Below are positions 36,663 to 51,729 of a DNA stretch of 64,000 bases, one piece after another. The stretch covers positions 8,791,001 through 8,855,000 of the forward strand of contig NC_092569.1 of NCBI RefSeq assembly GCF_037975245.1. The letters are read 5' to 3'. The translations under genes and the position numbers were made by a program. Every line of letters begins with the position of its first letter. Position 1 is the stretch's first letter. The stretch is from Apostichopus japonicus. Taxonomy: Eukaryota > Echinodermata > Holothuroidea > Aspidochirotida > Stichopodidae. The notes beneath the pieces are model-generated. The model saw only the letters and a program-made list of their open reading frames with translations. It did not search any database and was not told the DNA's origin.

Positions 36663-37164
36663 TGGTACAGATTCTAAATTAGTACCGAAATTTCTTGCCT
36701 TGGCTAGGCTAACATGGGACAGAAACATAACACTGTTAATTATGCAACTACAGTGCCTAATCCTGGTATTATCTATTCCGAAAAGTTTGGATAATTTTAA
36801 TGTGCAGAATGTCACTAGGCATACCCCAAGAACTAGCAAACTGGAGATACCTATGCCAAACTGGAGAGGCAGTGATTTCATTACGGTCATCGTGGAACTG
36901 GATCCGCACATTTTTCTACAATGTGAAATCAAACTTAGGCGATGCGATATTAATTCTACTTCTACTTACATTCTTACAAATCACAACAGTTCGATAACAG
37001 CTCTTTTAAAATTGATTTGTCGAGTTTCATTTGACATACAATGCAATGTGCAAGTCGTAAAATTTCTTTGATTCCGAAGGTCTAGTGGGTACCTACCACT
37101 CCAGCTTGATACATCGAATTTAATTTAAAATGTCCTGGAAGAATCACTCCACAGTACGAAAACA

Positions 37165-37200
37165 AACCAACCATGGCGGGTTATGTGACGTACTTCCAGG
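37165..37200 (-). promoter_or_regulatory. Putative RTEL1 promoter: CRE-like, ETS-like and YY1-like sites
   Basis: On the minus strand the block reads CCTGGAAGTACGTCACATAA CCCGCCATGG: an ETS-like GGAAGT, a CRE half-site TACGTCA and a YY1-like CCGCCATGG within 30 bp, about 3 kb upstream of the start codon. Such clusters mark TATA-less housekeeping promoters in animals. The assignment to RTEL1 is inferred from position and strand. Confidence 0.5.
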
Positions 37201-37260
37201 TGCTACTATCATATTATTTAACTCATTGTCAGTTCGGAGAATCGAGCGTTCCTTAGATAA

Positions 37261-40200
37261 CAGAACGCCACAATAACTGGAGTTGTCCGTAAATTTGAGA
37301 ATATTTGTTTATGTTCGGTTGATGACGTTGTTGAAATTCACCTTTTGTCTCAAAAAAGCTTGATCTGCATAGACCCCGGCTACTATGCGAAAGTCTACTG
37401 ACAGAGACTTATAGATTGCATACAGCGGTCACTCCAATGTGAAGTGCAAAAACGGCCAGAAGACCTTTTGTGCCAAGGAACAACGAATCCTGTCGTCTGC
37501 TTCTTCTATGTACATTTGTGTACATTTCTGATAAACTGCGTGCTTTCCAGCTGCAGTTTGCAAGGGATGTGGTAGCTATTCAATCATGACATTAGTGATC
37601 GTTATGTACATATTCAAGGAGTGTTATAAGTATAGTGCTACAAGGGAGCATGTCACATGACCTTCCCTGGTTGGTACGTTTTTTGGCGCGTCTCCTCATT
37701 GACATAGTCGGTCCAGGTTAATGTTTATGCCGATGGCCTGGGCATCAGGTGGCATACTCCTATTGGAGTCTATATCCATCCGTTCGAAGTGCCAAAAAGC
37801 AGCAGGAGAACATCTTTTCTGACCTGTTATTAATCATGATCTATTTTTTTGTGGCTTGCATGTTCAAGAATATGAATGGAAGTACATGTGGTGAGAAAAT
37901 TGGGTCAATTGAGGCAATTTTAGACCCCTCTAGGCCTCCCAGGAGCAGCGTAGGAAAATTGTTTACTACTGAGTGAAGAGGCTTATTTACAAGTGACGAA
38001 AACTTTCGGCTCGGATACCAAAAAATCTACATCGTCATCATACGGAATATTGATGGTGCCATGAAAGGCCAACTTGTCAGCTATCCGGTGATGCATCATG
38101 GGTAGCGTTTAGCTAGTAAAAACTTCTATCTAGACTTAGAGACCACAGTACTTTTGTGATTTAATTGGTAAGTCAACGGGGCTTTTAATGGGCGTATGCT
38201 ACCATCAAATTGCAAGTTTGAAGTTATCACACTGAGAGTCATCCCAAGATTCAATTCCCACTTTGCGTTCAAAATATTCTCTGCGGCACTTGCCCGAGAG
38301 AATATAAGTGGTATGACAGATGTATAATAAATTATTAAAAAACAACCGGGATTAATTTTAATTTATTTATTTTGCCTTACATGGAATCCACGGAGACAAG
38401 GACTTTCTTTCACAGACTCAATTCTTTTAGTGCCGTAACAGCTGCATCTATTTGAATTGAATCGAGTTGTTTTCTGACTGCTCTTCGTTTAACTTTCTTC
38501 CCTCTGCATTAATACAAGTGTGTGTTTTCATGTTGCTGTTTGTTTCCTTTTATATTATGTGCATCTTAAAGCAGCTGATAGATGTGACTTTCAATTTGAT
38601 TAGGTACAGCCCAAATGGTGCACCAGTCGCGAACGTATGTTGTTCTCGTCGAACAAGGATGCATCTAGAATACACAGAGTTGTTATACCTCGATGAAGGC
38701 TTTTTAGCGGGTAGCGATTTCCCCCCCCCCCCCAAACAGGTTTGCAATCGTTTGTAAATAGTCGTAACATGCTTCGGAGGGTTAAGCTGACCAATTCTCA
38801 TGGGCTTCCGCAAAGTGAAAGTGTGTGTATGTGTGTGAGTTGGGGTGGGGTGCACTTTCTTGGAAAATCAAAGAAGCAAGCAAAAAAGCAAGAAATACAT
38901 CAAATGCAACAGCTTCCGGAGCCTTCTCCTCTGAATCGCACTGGGGCTTTCAAAAACGTTCCAGTAACATTAAATTCCTCTCTGAAATGTATTTTTGTAC
39001 TTCGAAATAACTATCAGAGTACAAACAATATCTGAAAAGTGAAAATATCCCGAGGACTCCCACCAAGGTTTGAATGATGCATTCAGAAGAAAATAATTTG
39101 ATCTCTGTCAGAGATGATTTTCTAGCTTTCTAATGGTCACGAGAGCAAACAGAACCGATGCCGCTACCGCAAATCAGTTCATGTAAGCACTTCTCTCTTT
39201 GCAGAAATCAAAATACGTCCATTGTTGGACTGTTAGGACTATTATTTCTTTCCCGGTCATATCCCAGCATATATCCATGCTATTGACTTCGACATTGCTG
39301 TAAATAGTAGATCAACTTACTTTGTCGACTACTATAATCTGTTAAATCTTGATAACTTTTGTTTAGAACCATCTTTGTTAATTAAAGGGAATGAATAAAT
39401 GAATTTACATCTCTATTCGTCAATACGAGTACACAGAGTATTATACTCGGTATCACCCATTGAGGGTATTCTAGTCAAAGCACAATGACTCCCCAAGAAT
39501 ACAGACATTGACCTCTCAAACAAACAAAAGATGATAAAAATTCCCTTTCCATTGATATGAGTATTTATTAAGTACCATCTTTTTGATTAACAAATGACAC
39601 TCTTTGTAATTACCCGCAGTATAGGTCAAGATTATGCAAGTCTTAAGACTTGCATAATCTTGACCTATACTGTGTGTCCGTAGTGTATTGTACACGATTG
39701 TATTGGCAAGTTCACATAGTACGTATAATTCAACTGATGACTACCAAAAAGATAGAGAATTAAGTGAAGTTAACATTCTATGAACCAAATATGAACAAAT
39801 CAATTTCAAGACGTTAAAACTTTGCTATTAAATTAGTTCGTCTTTGAATGTGTGTTACTATAGTGTGTAGCCTATCCACACATTCAATGTTGATGAAGAG
39901 GGTTACTGCCTACCACGTCTGAATAGTCTAACTGTTAGTGTTATATAATGAAAAATTGAAGGGAATTTAATTTCATATAATTATTAAATTAATTAACTAG
40001 AATATGAATAGTTCATGAGAAAATGATACCAATAAAGGTTACAAAAGTGAAAAATCGTAAAAAGAAGAGTCTTGAAATATGTTGATTACGTTGCTTACAA
40101 ATCTAAGAGCGATGTTAAATTGATTTAAAGTATAAGAAGCTAAATAAGTGATAGGTCGTCAGGATTGTACTACATCAGGTTATATTCTGGCGAAGCATAA

Positions 40201-41844
40201 AAATATAAGCATGTTTACCTTTTGAATTTGGAAATGTGTTACTTCTCAGCTTAAAAACTAAAATATTCACAGTATTTGCAATTCTTTCTATTCAAAAGTC
40301 TGCTACAAATCAAGGTACACGTGAAGAAATAGCATCTTGCATACGATAAGCTGACATCGCACACTCTCACATTATAATTGACTTCTGATGATGAGAAGCT
40401 GACATCGCAATGAAACACTACTTAGCCACAACTTGCACTTGGTAATTTTAAGATGCTAACTATGGGAATTTAATGATTCACGTTAAGGAATGGTTTCACT
40501 ATTAGGAAACTTTACATGTTCTTTACCCAATGTACATTGCTTGATCAGTTTGTACTGTAAATAAGAGAGTATAAACTGAAGAGTGTTACGACATCGTAAC
40601 CCATCTTAGACCTGTCAGCAGATGCTACTGTGGAAAACTTACTAACAGACGAGTTACTTACTCAAAGGCTGTTTCAACTAATTCAATGACTGATTAGGAG
40701 TCTAAACAACTGTCCCTACGGTTAGTAAGTATACCTTGTAAAGATGGTTCAAATTGCAGATTTTAAGCGTTTTGCAGCAAAGTGTCAACCACATTCTGTT
40801 AAAATGTGGACAAAAAATATTGGCGAAACCTTTAGAGTAGTCTGGTTAGTCCATTCAATCATTATGCATAGGATTTTGTGTTTAGTATTTCTGTTTGTAA
40901 GTCCTTCTCAGCAGCAGCTTGTCATAAATGAAACACATGGTATGAAACTATAACACACATCAGTTCTAACTGATTAACAGGTACTCACATTTACCAGTTT
41001 TAGCTGATAAAGCCATCAGAATCTGGTACGTTCTTAAATTCATTCTAATGAATTGACCGACGAGAACTCCTGTCCATTCTATAGCCGAAAAAACTCCTAC
41101 GTTCCTTGTACACATCATAATTTAAATGTGTTTGGAGACTACTTCCGACTTGTAGGAGCCAACCTTAAGTAATATGGCTAATTAAATATTCTATATGATT
41201 TAATGATGAAACAATGGGGAACAAAATTGTACCAAAGCATTTGTGGTTGTATATACATCTCAGTATAGTCACATCTCAGCGATTATTCACACTGTAGGTT
41301 TGCTAATCGCAATATGCGCTCGCAGTGAGGTTTAGTTTATTTGAATTGCAGCAAATAGTTATACATTGACCTCACTCCAGGGATGGAGCTATATAGATAT
41401 TATTTTACTCATGCAGGAGCACACATACTTATATCAAATATCAACTTGCAAAGAATGGAAGCTACAGGACTGAAATATCTGTAGTCAAGTTGGGCTCTTA
41501 TTGAAAAATGTGTGAATGGAAACTTGCATCATGTGAATTGATGTCGATACGATATTGTAGCAATTAAATAAGACATTCCAAAGCGGGCTTTTGCCGACCG
41601 CTATATGGACTATAGCAAATAAGGGAGAATTCCCTTATGGTCAAACTATTACACACAGTATACAACATAGGAAAGGATAAAGGCATATTTAGTGCAAAGC
41701 AGTGTCTATATCAACAAACTAAGATCAGTGTAAGTTTATATAGTGAAGTGAAACAGGTTACTTTGTATATTCCCATATGCTTGCAAAGTTCGTCGTAAAG
41801 GGAAAACGGTTTTCCCCCCAAATAATTGATTTGTTCTTGTAGAC
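37261..41844. other. Gene-poor interval between RTEL1 and the MYND gene
   Basis: No open frame with family-like sequence or splice context is visible on either strand. It contains a poly-C run at 38720, CA/TG-rich words near 38820, and the palindrome listed separately. The short open frames here have ordinary non-coding composition. Confidence 0.5.
39617..39672. repeat. Perfect 56-bp palindrome
   Basis: CAGTATAGGTCAAGATTATG CAAGTCTT followed immediately by its exact reverse complement: 28-bp arms, no mismatch, no spacer. The flanking bases do not extend it. Confidence 0.97.
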
Positions 41845-45330
<3,486 letters not shown>

Positions 45331-45481
45331 TCTGTATGAAAGCAAATCCAAACACACTTTTTTTCGATAATTATCAATACACTCCATCTGAACAAGGATG
45401 TGGCATAGGTAATACATTATATTTATTTCATATTTACTTCTTTTTAAAAAAAAAGTGTAGAACAGTGTCTTGTTTGAAAAT

Positions 45482-45515
45482 TTCCTTCCTTCCTTCCTTT
45501 CTTTCCTTCCTTTGT
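45482..45515. repeat. (TTCC)n microsatellite
   Basis: Short run of TTCC and TTTC units upstream of the MYND-gene start, within the likely 5' UTR intron. Confidence 0.9.
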
Positions 45516-46256
45516 AAGGCGTGCAAACATTACAAACACTACTATTTTTGACGAGATAATACCACTACAGCATACCGTATTTGGCAGTTCGGGTGATAGA
45601 AGACTAGACTGACAGGAATTGAAAGTGATTTAAAGTATGAAAGAAAGTCTTAATCTTACAGTTACATAATAAATGGCGCTCGGGACATCAGCAGAATTTG
45701 TAAAATAACAGTCACTCTGCTGTAAATAATTTTATGTTACCACAAACTTAGGAATTCGGTTATGACTGTTATTTGATGCAGTCATTTTTGGTTGGGATTG
45801 AATTATTTATGACTACTGTACTTAATCTATATCGATAGTTTAATTAGCTTCATCAGTGGATGAGATTGGAGATCAGATGAATATATCCAACCAGTCATAA
45901 CCTCACGCAATGATCCAACTTAAGCAATCAAGTACAGACTTTGAACATTTCATACAGAAGCAGATACAACCACTTTAAATTTAGCAAAAGCAACAGCAGT
46001 CTTACAATAATGAACCCTAGTATTCATATGGAATATATAACAGCATGCAGTAGGAATGACAAACATTTATACAGTGATCCGATAACATGAGATTAGCCTA
46101 CATAAAGTTGGAAAACATCACAATACCAACTTTCACAATTTTGCTTTAAAAGTGCGTATGTCATCTTCAGTTATTATAGCCTAGTAATATTGACATATTC
46201 TCAAACGTCACAATGGTACAGTTCTTACCTTTTCTTCTTTGTGTAAACGGATGCCT

Positions 46257-46263
46257 GTTTTAT
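46257..46263 (-). promoter_or_regulatory. TATA box (TATAAAA) for the MYND/DUF4470 gene
   Basis: The minus strand reads CTGTATACTGTATAAAACAGGC. It sits at the gene-proximal edge of the duplicated upstream module; the equivalent place in the distal copy reads TGTATGAAA and is not a TATA box. Start of transcription would fall near 46230. A GTAAGA donor at 46228 is close to that, so the first exon would be very short or the true start differs. Confidence 0.5.
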
Positions 46264-46543
46264 ACAGTATACAGTGTTACCAAGTGCAGCGTATTTTCTC
46301 TACAGAATATGTTTCACTCTTCTAGATGTTCCTTCCTTGTAAGGGTAGAATAGTTTAATCAAGCGTTAACCCATTCTGTTCAGTTCAATATAGACAGATA
46401 CGCTGGAAATACCTGATACAAATATTGTTATGATGACGAAACAACGGGACTTTCCACAATGCACGAAACCGTATGTATGTTTTGACGTCAGCTATCAATT
46501 CACCTGTGTAAACATTGTATTGATTGAAGTGCTTTAACAATTG
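46262..46543. repeat. Upstream module, proximal copy (282 bp)
   Basis: First copy of a directly repeated 282-bp block; the second starts 311 bp away. By eye only five substitutions separate the copies. Contains GGGACTTTCC at 46446-46455 and TGACGTCA at 46483-46490. Confidence 0.95.
46446..46490. promoter_or_regulatory. kappaB site plus CRE, proximal copy
   Basis: GGGACTTTCC is the classical NF-kappaB consensus and TGACGTCA the full palindromic CREB/ATF site, 27 bp apart. They lie about 190 bp upstream of the TATA box. Binding is inferred from sequence only. Confidence 0.6.
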
Positions 46544-46572
46544 GGCGTTTTAAACCTATTTCATACAGTTTC

Positions 46573-46854
46573 ATACAGTATACAGTGTTACCAGGTGCAG
46601 CGTATTTTCTCTACAGAATATGTTTCACTTTTCTAGATGTTCCTTCCTTGTAAGGGTAGAATAGTTTAATCAAGCGTAAACCCATTCTGTTCAGTTCAAT
46701 ATAGACAGATACGCTGGAAATACCTGATACAAATATAGTTATGATGACGAAACAACGGGACTTTCCACAATGCACGAAACCGTATGTATGTTTTGACGTC
46801 AGCTATCAATTCACCTGTGCAAACATTGTATTGATTGAAGTGCTTTAACAATTG
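46573..46854. repeat. Upstream module, distal copy (282 bp)
   Basis: Second copy of the block, in the same orientation, separated from the first by 29 bp. Both the kappaB and CRE sequences are preserved exactly (46757-46766 and 46794-46801). Confidence 0.95.
46757..46801. promoter_or_regulatory. kappaB site plus CRE, distal copy
   Basis: Exact repeat of the two sites and their spacing, about 500 bp upstream of the TATA box. Confidence 0.6.
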
Positions 46855-46909
46855 CCTTAACAAATAGATTTTCTTGGCTAATAAAGGGGGTTATTCAAAC
46901 ACTTTATGA

Positions 46910-47400
46910 CAGGGGTTCCCTAACTGGGGTGCATGAACCCCCATGGGGTGCGTGAGACGTTTCTGAAAGTCAAAACTAGAATACTTTTTGTTGAACTAAT
47001 ATCTGATATATCATATAATTTAGTAATGCACAAAAGTCGTACCTATCGACAAACCCTTTTCGCATTTCATACGCATATGTTGCCATTGTAGTACCGTACC
47101 GTGCATGTGATAAACAGGAGCATCAGTATCATCGTGTGTGATGCGTGATCGATGCGTGATACAATTCGTGATCTGATCTTGAAGGATCCAAATAAACATT
47201 TGTTCATCTCTTGTTTGTTTGCAGTACACAATATTACACTATAAACTTGATCTTCTACGATTATAGTACAATAATGACTCATATCGTGTCTTGAAAATTT
47301 AGGGGTTCGTGGACAACTCTGACTTCCACGTGGGGTTCGTGGACAACTCTGACTTCCACGTGGGGTTCGTGGGGGGGGGGGTAAAGTTAGAGAAACCCTG
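46910..47400. mobile_element. hAT-like MITE (491 bp)
   Basis: Ends CAGGGGTTCCCTAAC and, inverted, CAGGGTTTCTCTAAC. The 8-bp flanks CTTTATGA and CTATATGA match at seven of eight positions, as expected for a hAT target duplication. A 31-bp tandem pair (GGGGTTCGTGGACAACTCTG ACTTCCACGT) lies near the right end. No coding sequence. Confidence 0.8.
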
Positions 47401-48269
47401 CTATATGATCTTCTTCACTCAACCAGGTACTTACATCATTGCTTATAGTTTCTAATTTTTAAGTTTAACTGAATTTATGAGTTGAACTATTCTTTTGTTC
47501 AGCATTGCCAATGTAGGAACATGAAAGTACGGTTGCTTGAGTTATCATGGTTTTGCCCCATATCAGACTTCCGGAAACGGATATTCCTGCCGATACGATA
47601 ATATGAACAACATTCACAATGGACACTTTCTTTTAAAAATATCATGGGAATCGGTTTCCTATACTGGTATCGATTCGAATTAAACTGTTCAAAGCATATA
47701 TAGTTTTTCAATTGGTTTCAAGACAACATATTTGCACAATATAATCAGATCACACACACGAGGAATGGAAACTTTGAATTTCAACGTAAATCAATGAAGT
47801 ACTACCGTAATGATGTGTTTGACAAAGGATACCACCAAAATATTAACTTCTTTGTTTAACAGTCTCGAATTTAATGAGATAAATTGTACGATTATAAATA
47901 TTGAAATGTCTGTCCGTTGCTTGGTTATCTATTTATTTAAAGCCCAATATCCAGTTTTTTTATGGCGTTAAGTGTGTAATATTTTGTCATAATATACAAC
48001 AATGAAAGCCTAATTTCAGCTTAATTTGACCACTTTCTTTGATGAAGGTCTTTGACGTTACCAGATGACTGTATAATCTTCAAATCGTTTAGAATGGCAT
48101 AATCACCATGATATCTATATCCCTGCTTTGCTAAATTCTGTAATGCATTTTTGCAGTTTTTGTTAATTAATTATTAATTACCATCACTTTTCAGAGTCTT
48201 TAAATTCAGTGAAACCCTTATCTAAGTAGTATATCTTACTTCCTTATCGATAGACTAAGATTTATATTC
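47401..48269. other. Unannotated interval
   Basis: AT-rich sequence between two hAT elements; no gene, RNA or repeat recognised. Confidence 0.5.
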
Positions 48270-48772
48270 GTCATGATCAGGGGCGTCAATCCGATTTGAA
48301 ACGTGGGGGGGGGGGGGACGTAATCGATTCGAGTATTCCGGCGGTAAGTACTATCTAAGCGGAGCGCCACCATCAGTTGGCGCGCAGCGTACCAAGAAAA
48401 TTTCAGATTTGAATACCTGCCAGATCGCTGGAGATAGCACTTACCAGTCTGGATAGCAGCCATCTAGTTGCGTGATTTCGGGAGAAAAATACAAATTCGT
48501 CACTCAGGAAATCTGCAATAAAGTTCATGCGACCTTCATTTTTGGTGGATTATTTCTTTTATTAGTGATTCCAATTGACATGAACATTAGAACCCAGTGT
48601 GGCGAAGTGGAACCCCAGCCCCATTATGCCTATGTTTCAGGATAGAATACCCCTCATTTGTTCGAACCCATGACAACTAACAACCTGTGAATAAATTTAC
48701 TTCGAAATGGGCACATTATTTTGCACTAAGTCGGTAAAGAATGACCCCAGGGCCTCAGATATAGGCCTATAG

Positions 48773-49021
48773 CAGGGGTGGGCAACCATTTTGAATGAAT
48801 GGGCCAGATTTTAGGAGTGAAAGATTGACAGGGCCGCACCTAACCAACGACCTGCTGTTGATTTCAAACCGTTGCTTCCGAGGACGTTCAAGCAATAGGT
48901 GTGTGCTAATCTGTATTCACAAAAACAATTTTTTTCTTTTTCTTGGGACATCTCACGGGCCGCAAAAAATCACTTGCGGGCCGCATGTGGCCCGCGAGCC
49001 GTACTAGGTTGCCCACCTCTC
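48773..49021. mobile_element. Nested hAT-type MITE (249 bp), exact 8-bp target duplication
   Basis: Ends CAGGGGTGGGCAACC and, inverted, GAGAGGTGGGCAACC, flanked by GCCTATAG at 48765-48772 and 49022-49029. Interior has CGGGCCGCATGTGGCCCGCG, a motif common in Charlie/ZMYM-type hAT MITEs. It lies inside the larger hAT element, so it inserted later. Confidence 0.92.
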
Positions 49022-50114
49022 GCCTATAGGAACGATGTCCCAAAATGTCCCCGGACATATAGGCGAAGGAATCTATCCGCCGCGACTGCATGTGAGTTTC
49101 TCGACTTGCCGTCCTGGGAGTCATACCACAAAATGGTGCATTTCCTCATACGCCATTAATAATTTAAATAACTTACTAATGAGGCACAGCCCAGATCCGA
49201 GTTCGTATATTGAGCTTAGCGCAAAATTGGCCAAAAGTCGTCATACGCCAGCAGGTTTGAAGTCAGAAAATTCGGACTGCTGCTTTGTACCCCCCCCCCC
49301 CCATCCTCGCGCTACTCGTCAACGATACGGTCAGTGTCAGTCAGACACCCAATCTTTCGCGACTGCACTTTTGTTCTGAACTTTTTTTCGATACATTTGT
49401 ACCCACTGGCACTCATTTCACAAACTTATTAGCCCCCACCCCAATCAAATATTTTTGTGAAAATTCGGGCAATATGCTGATAATTTTTCGGGCACCTACT
49501 GAAAGAAAGATTATTTGCAATGTGTTTTTCAGTGGTTAAACTTATATAAATATTACCATTAATATTGTAACGACTTCCCCAATAATTCTAACCAATATGG
49601 AAGGGTAATTATTATATGTTATTTGCATGCGATGTAAAAACCGATGCATGTCTATATAATATGCACATTAACATGTGGAACGTGCGCGTAGGGCGCGAAA
49701 AATTTGGGTTATATTTTTCGGGCAAGTAGTTACAACCCCCCCCCCCCCCCCCTCAATCAAATTGGTCTCCTACGCCTATGACGGTAGTTCTATTAGGCAT
49801 TTTTTGGGAGTATTCAAATTCATACGAAGGTTTGTACGGTGGAGTGTAAGAATCGCGAGATACAATTTCTCAAAGTGGCAAGGAAAACGTGGTAAATATG
49901 ACAGATTACGGTCAATTTTGACCGAAATTTTTCAATTTTTTGGTCATCAACAATCACAGGAATAAATGAATACGCCTAGATAAACTAGAGTGCGATAGTC
50001 GGAAATTCCGACAGTCGCACTCCAATTTTCCAACTATCGTCAGTTTACCAAGTGTGGGGGTGAGACACCCCACACCCCCTCTAGCGACGTCCCTGCGTCA
50101 GGCTGCGTGTACCC

Positions 50115-50250
50115 AGTGTTCTCACTGCAGACTCCGGTATCACTCAACAACAAGGTAACATGGGATGCGCTGCCACGGAATATGCTCCCTATTTCATTTC
50201 CCAAATAATTGGGAACGGGTACCGTCTTTGAAACACCATCTACAACTAAA
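50115..50250 (+). pseudogene. Possible LINE reverse-transcriptase 3' remnant
   Basis: A plus-strand frame reads NKVTWDALPRNM, then after a break SLKHHL, similar to the W-LP--I---FK--LK-HL end of CR1/Jockey-type reverse transcriptases. Only a short, interrupted fragment is present, so this is tentative. Confidence 0.35.
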
Positions 50251-50325
50251 CAGCAACTATGTACAAGCTTTGGCTCAAGCTATGAAGTGCTATCTCTTAT
50301 GATATTGACGGAGCGCACTAGTTTT

Positions 50326-50700
50326 CTACTGGAATCGCCTGAAGATGCGGCGTCTGTAATCCAAGGAACCAACGAACTTCTCTGCTAACTCCTCAGGCTT
50401 CAACTGGGCTAGACGTTCGAGGTGAATATGGCACACCATCACATGGTTCAGCCTCTGTTGAGTCATGGTGTTCCGTAGCCATGTCTTCAAACGCTTCAAA
50501 GCACTAAAAGATCTCTCGGCTTCCGTCGATCTGGCGGAGGAGGCGAGGAGCAACCGCAAGAGAGCTTCGACTTCACCAAACATAGCCCGTACCACTGGAT
50601 TCATCGACTTGAATATTTATCTATACCCTTCAACCGACGACGACTGGAACTTGCCTCGAAAGAAAGACAGACTAAGCTTATAAGATTGTCGGAGAGCTCA
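50326..50700 (-). pseudogene. hAT transposase C-terminal (dimerisation) region, frameshifted
   Basis: The open stretch 50604-50326 encodes ARSTEAERSFSALKRLKTWL and RNTMTQQRLNHVMVCHIHLE, the conserved hAT dimerisation domain also seen in ZMYM-like proteins. Upstream in the adjacent frame, up to about 50700, WYPELSDNLISLVCLSFEAS continues the transposase, so a one-base frameshift near 50603 breaks it. The DDE catalytic part is not recognisable. Confidence 0.85.
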
Positions 50701-50924
50701 GGGTACCAACTCACGAGATCTGGGTGGAATTCTCCATTCCGCAACATTGAGTGATATTCGATGATATGAATCCTGAGATGTGTAAGCCCTAACCAAATAG
50801 ACTCCACTCTTTTTCCAAATATGTGGGGGGGGGGGGGAATTTGATACTGTTTTTCCCATCCATCGAAATGTGGGGGGGGGACGTGTCCCCACGTCCCCCC
50901 TGGATTGACGCCCATGGTCATGAT

Positions 50925-51720
50925 AATAAAGAAGTAAGACTAAAGTATAACGATCATTAATAAGGTTATACCAGTGTGTGAAGGAATATCTTTTATTGTA
51001 CTTTTTTTCGGTTGAACCTGGGCTTCTATACAAGCCTTTTTAATCCGTGATGCTTTGTAAATTATACTACAGTAAATAACAAATAAATGGCTGTACACAA
51101 AGAGAATGAGATATATAAAGTTAGTGACAAATGAAACAGTCAAGTGAATGAATAAAATGTAGTAACAAACTAATGGCTAGGCATGGAAACATCGAAATTG
51201 TCGAAAGATCGTTCCAGGAGTGAGGTAGGTATATGCATGAATAAACATCACTACATTATTGTCATAACTTGACCTATTAGATATCCTATTGTCAAATTAC
51301 GTAATTATTCCTCATCACCATATTTTAGTTTAGTATCTTCCATCTGTATTTTTATGCTTTTATAAATCTAGACTTGTATTGAAATCTAATTGAAAATTCT
51401 TTGATAATAGACATTTTGAAGTAACATCTGGCACGGCAAACCGGCTGAGAAATGGTGGGTGGCTAGGACCAGAGCCCTTAGAAACCGTGGGTCGCTGGGA
51501 CCAAAGCCACCAGGTTCAGGTTCCGAGTAGGCTGATTTCCCTTTGTTTTCTAAAATGTTGGTTTCGTCCGACGCCACAAACTTGACGCATATTGAAAAGG
51601 CCCCAGCGATGAAGGCTTGATAACTGACTCGTTAGCAATTAATACTCCAATCCGGCCCTGAATTCACCCTTTTGGGTAAAATATGTTTTAAGTCCATACT
51701 CCTTTGTATGTTGTATCTAC
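50925..51720. other. Unannotated interval
   Basis: No feature recognised between the hAT element and the 18-bp minisatellite. Short open frames show no family similarity. Confidence 0.5.
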
Positions 51721-51729
51721 AAGTACACA

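Larger units (their letters stand above)
48278..50916 (-). mobile_element. hAT transposon, 2.64 kb, exact 8-bp target duplication
   Basis: Ends CAGGGGCGTCAATCC and, inverted, CATGGGCGTCAATCC (14 of 15). Flanked on both sides by GTCATGAT (48270-48277 and 50917-50924), an exact 8-bp duplication. Its minus strand carries a hAT transposase C-terminal remnant. It contains a nested MITE and G-runs near both ends. Confidence 0.92.
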
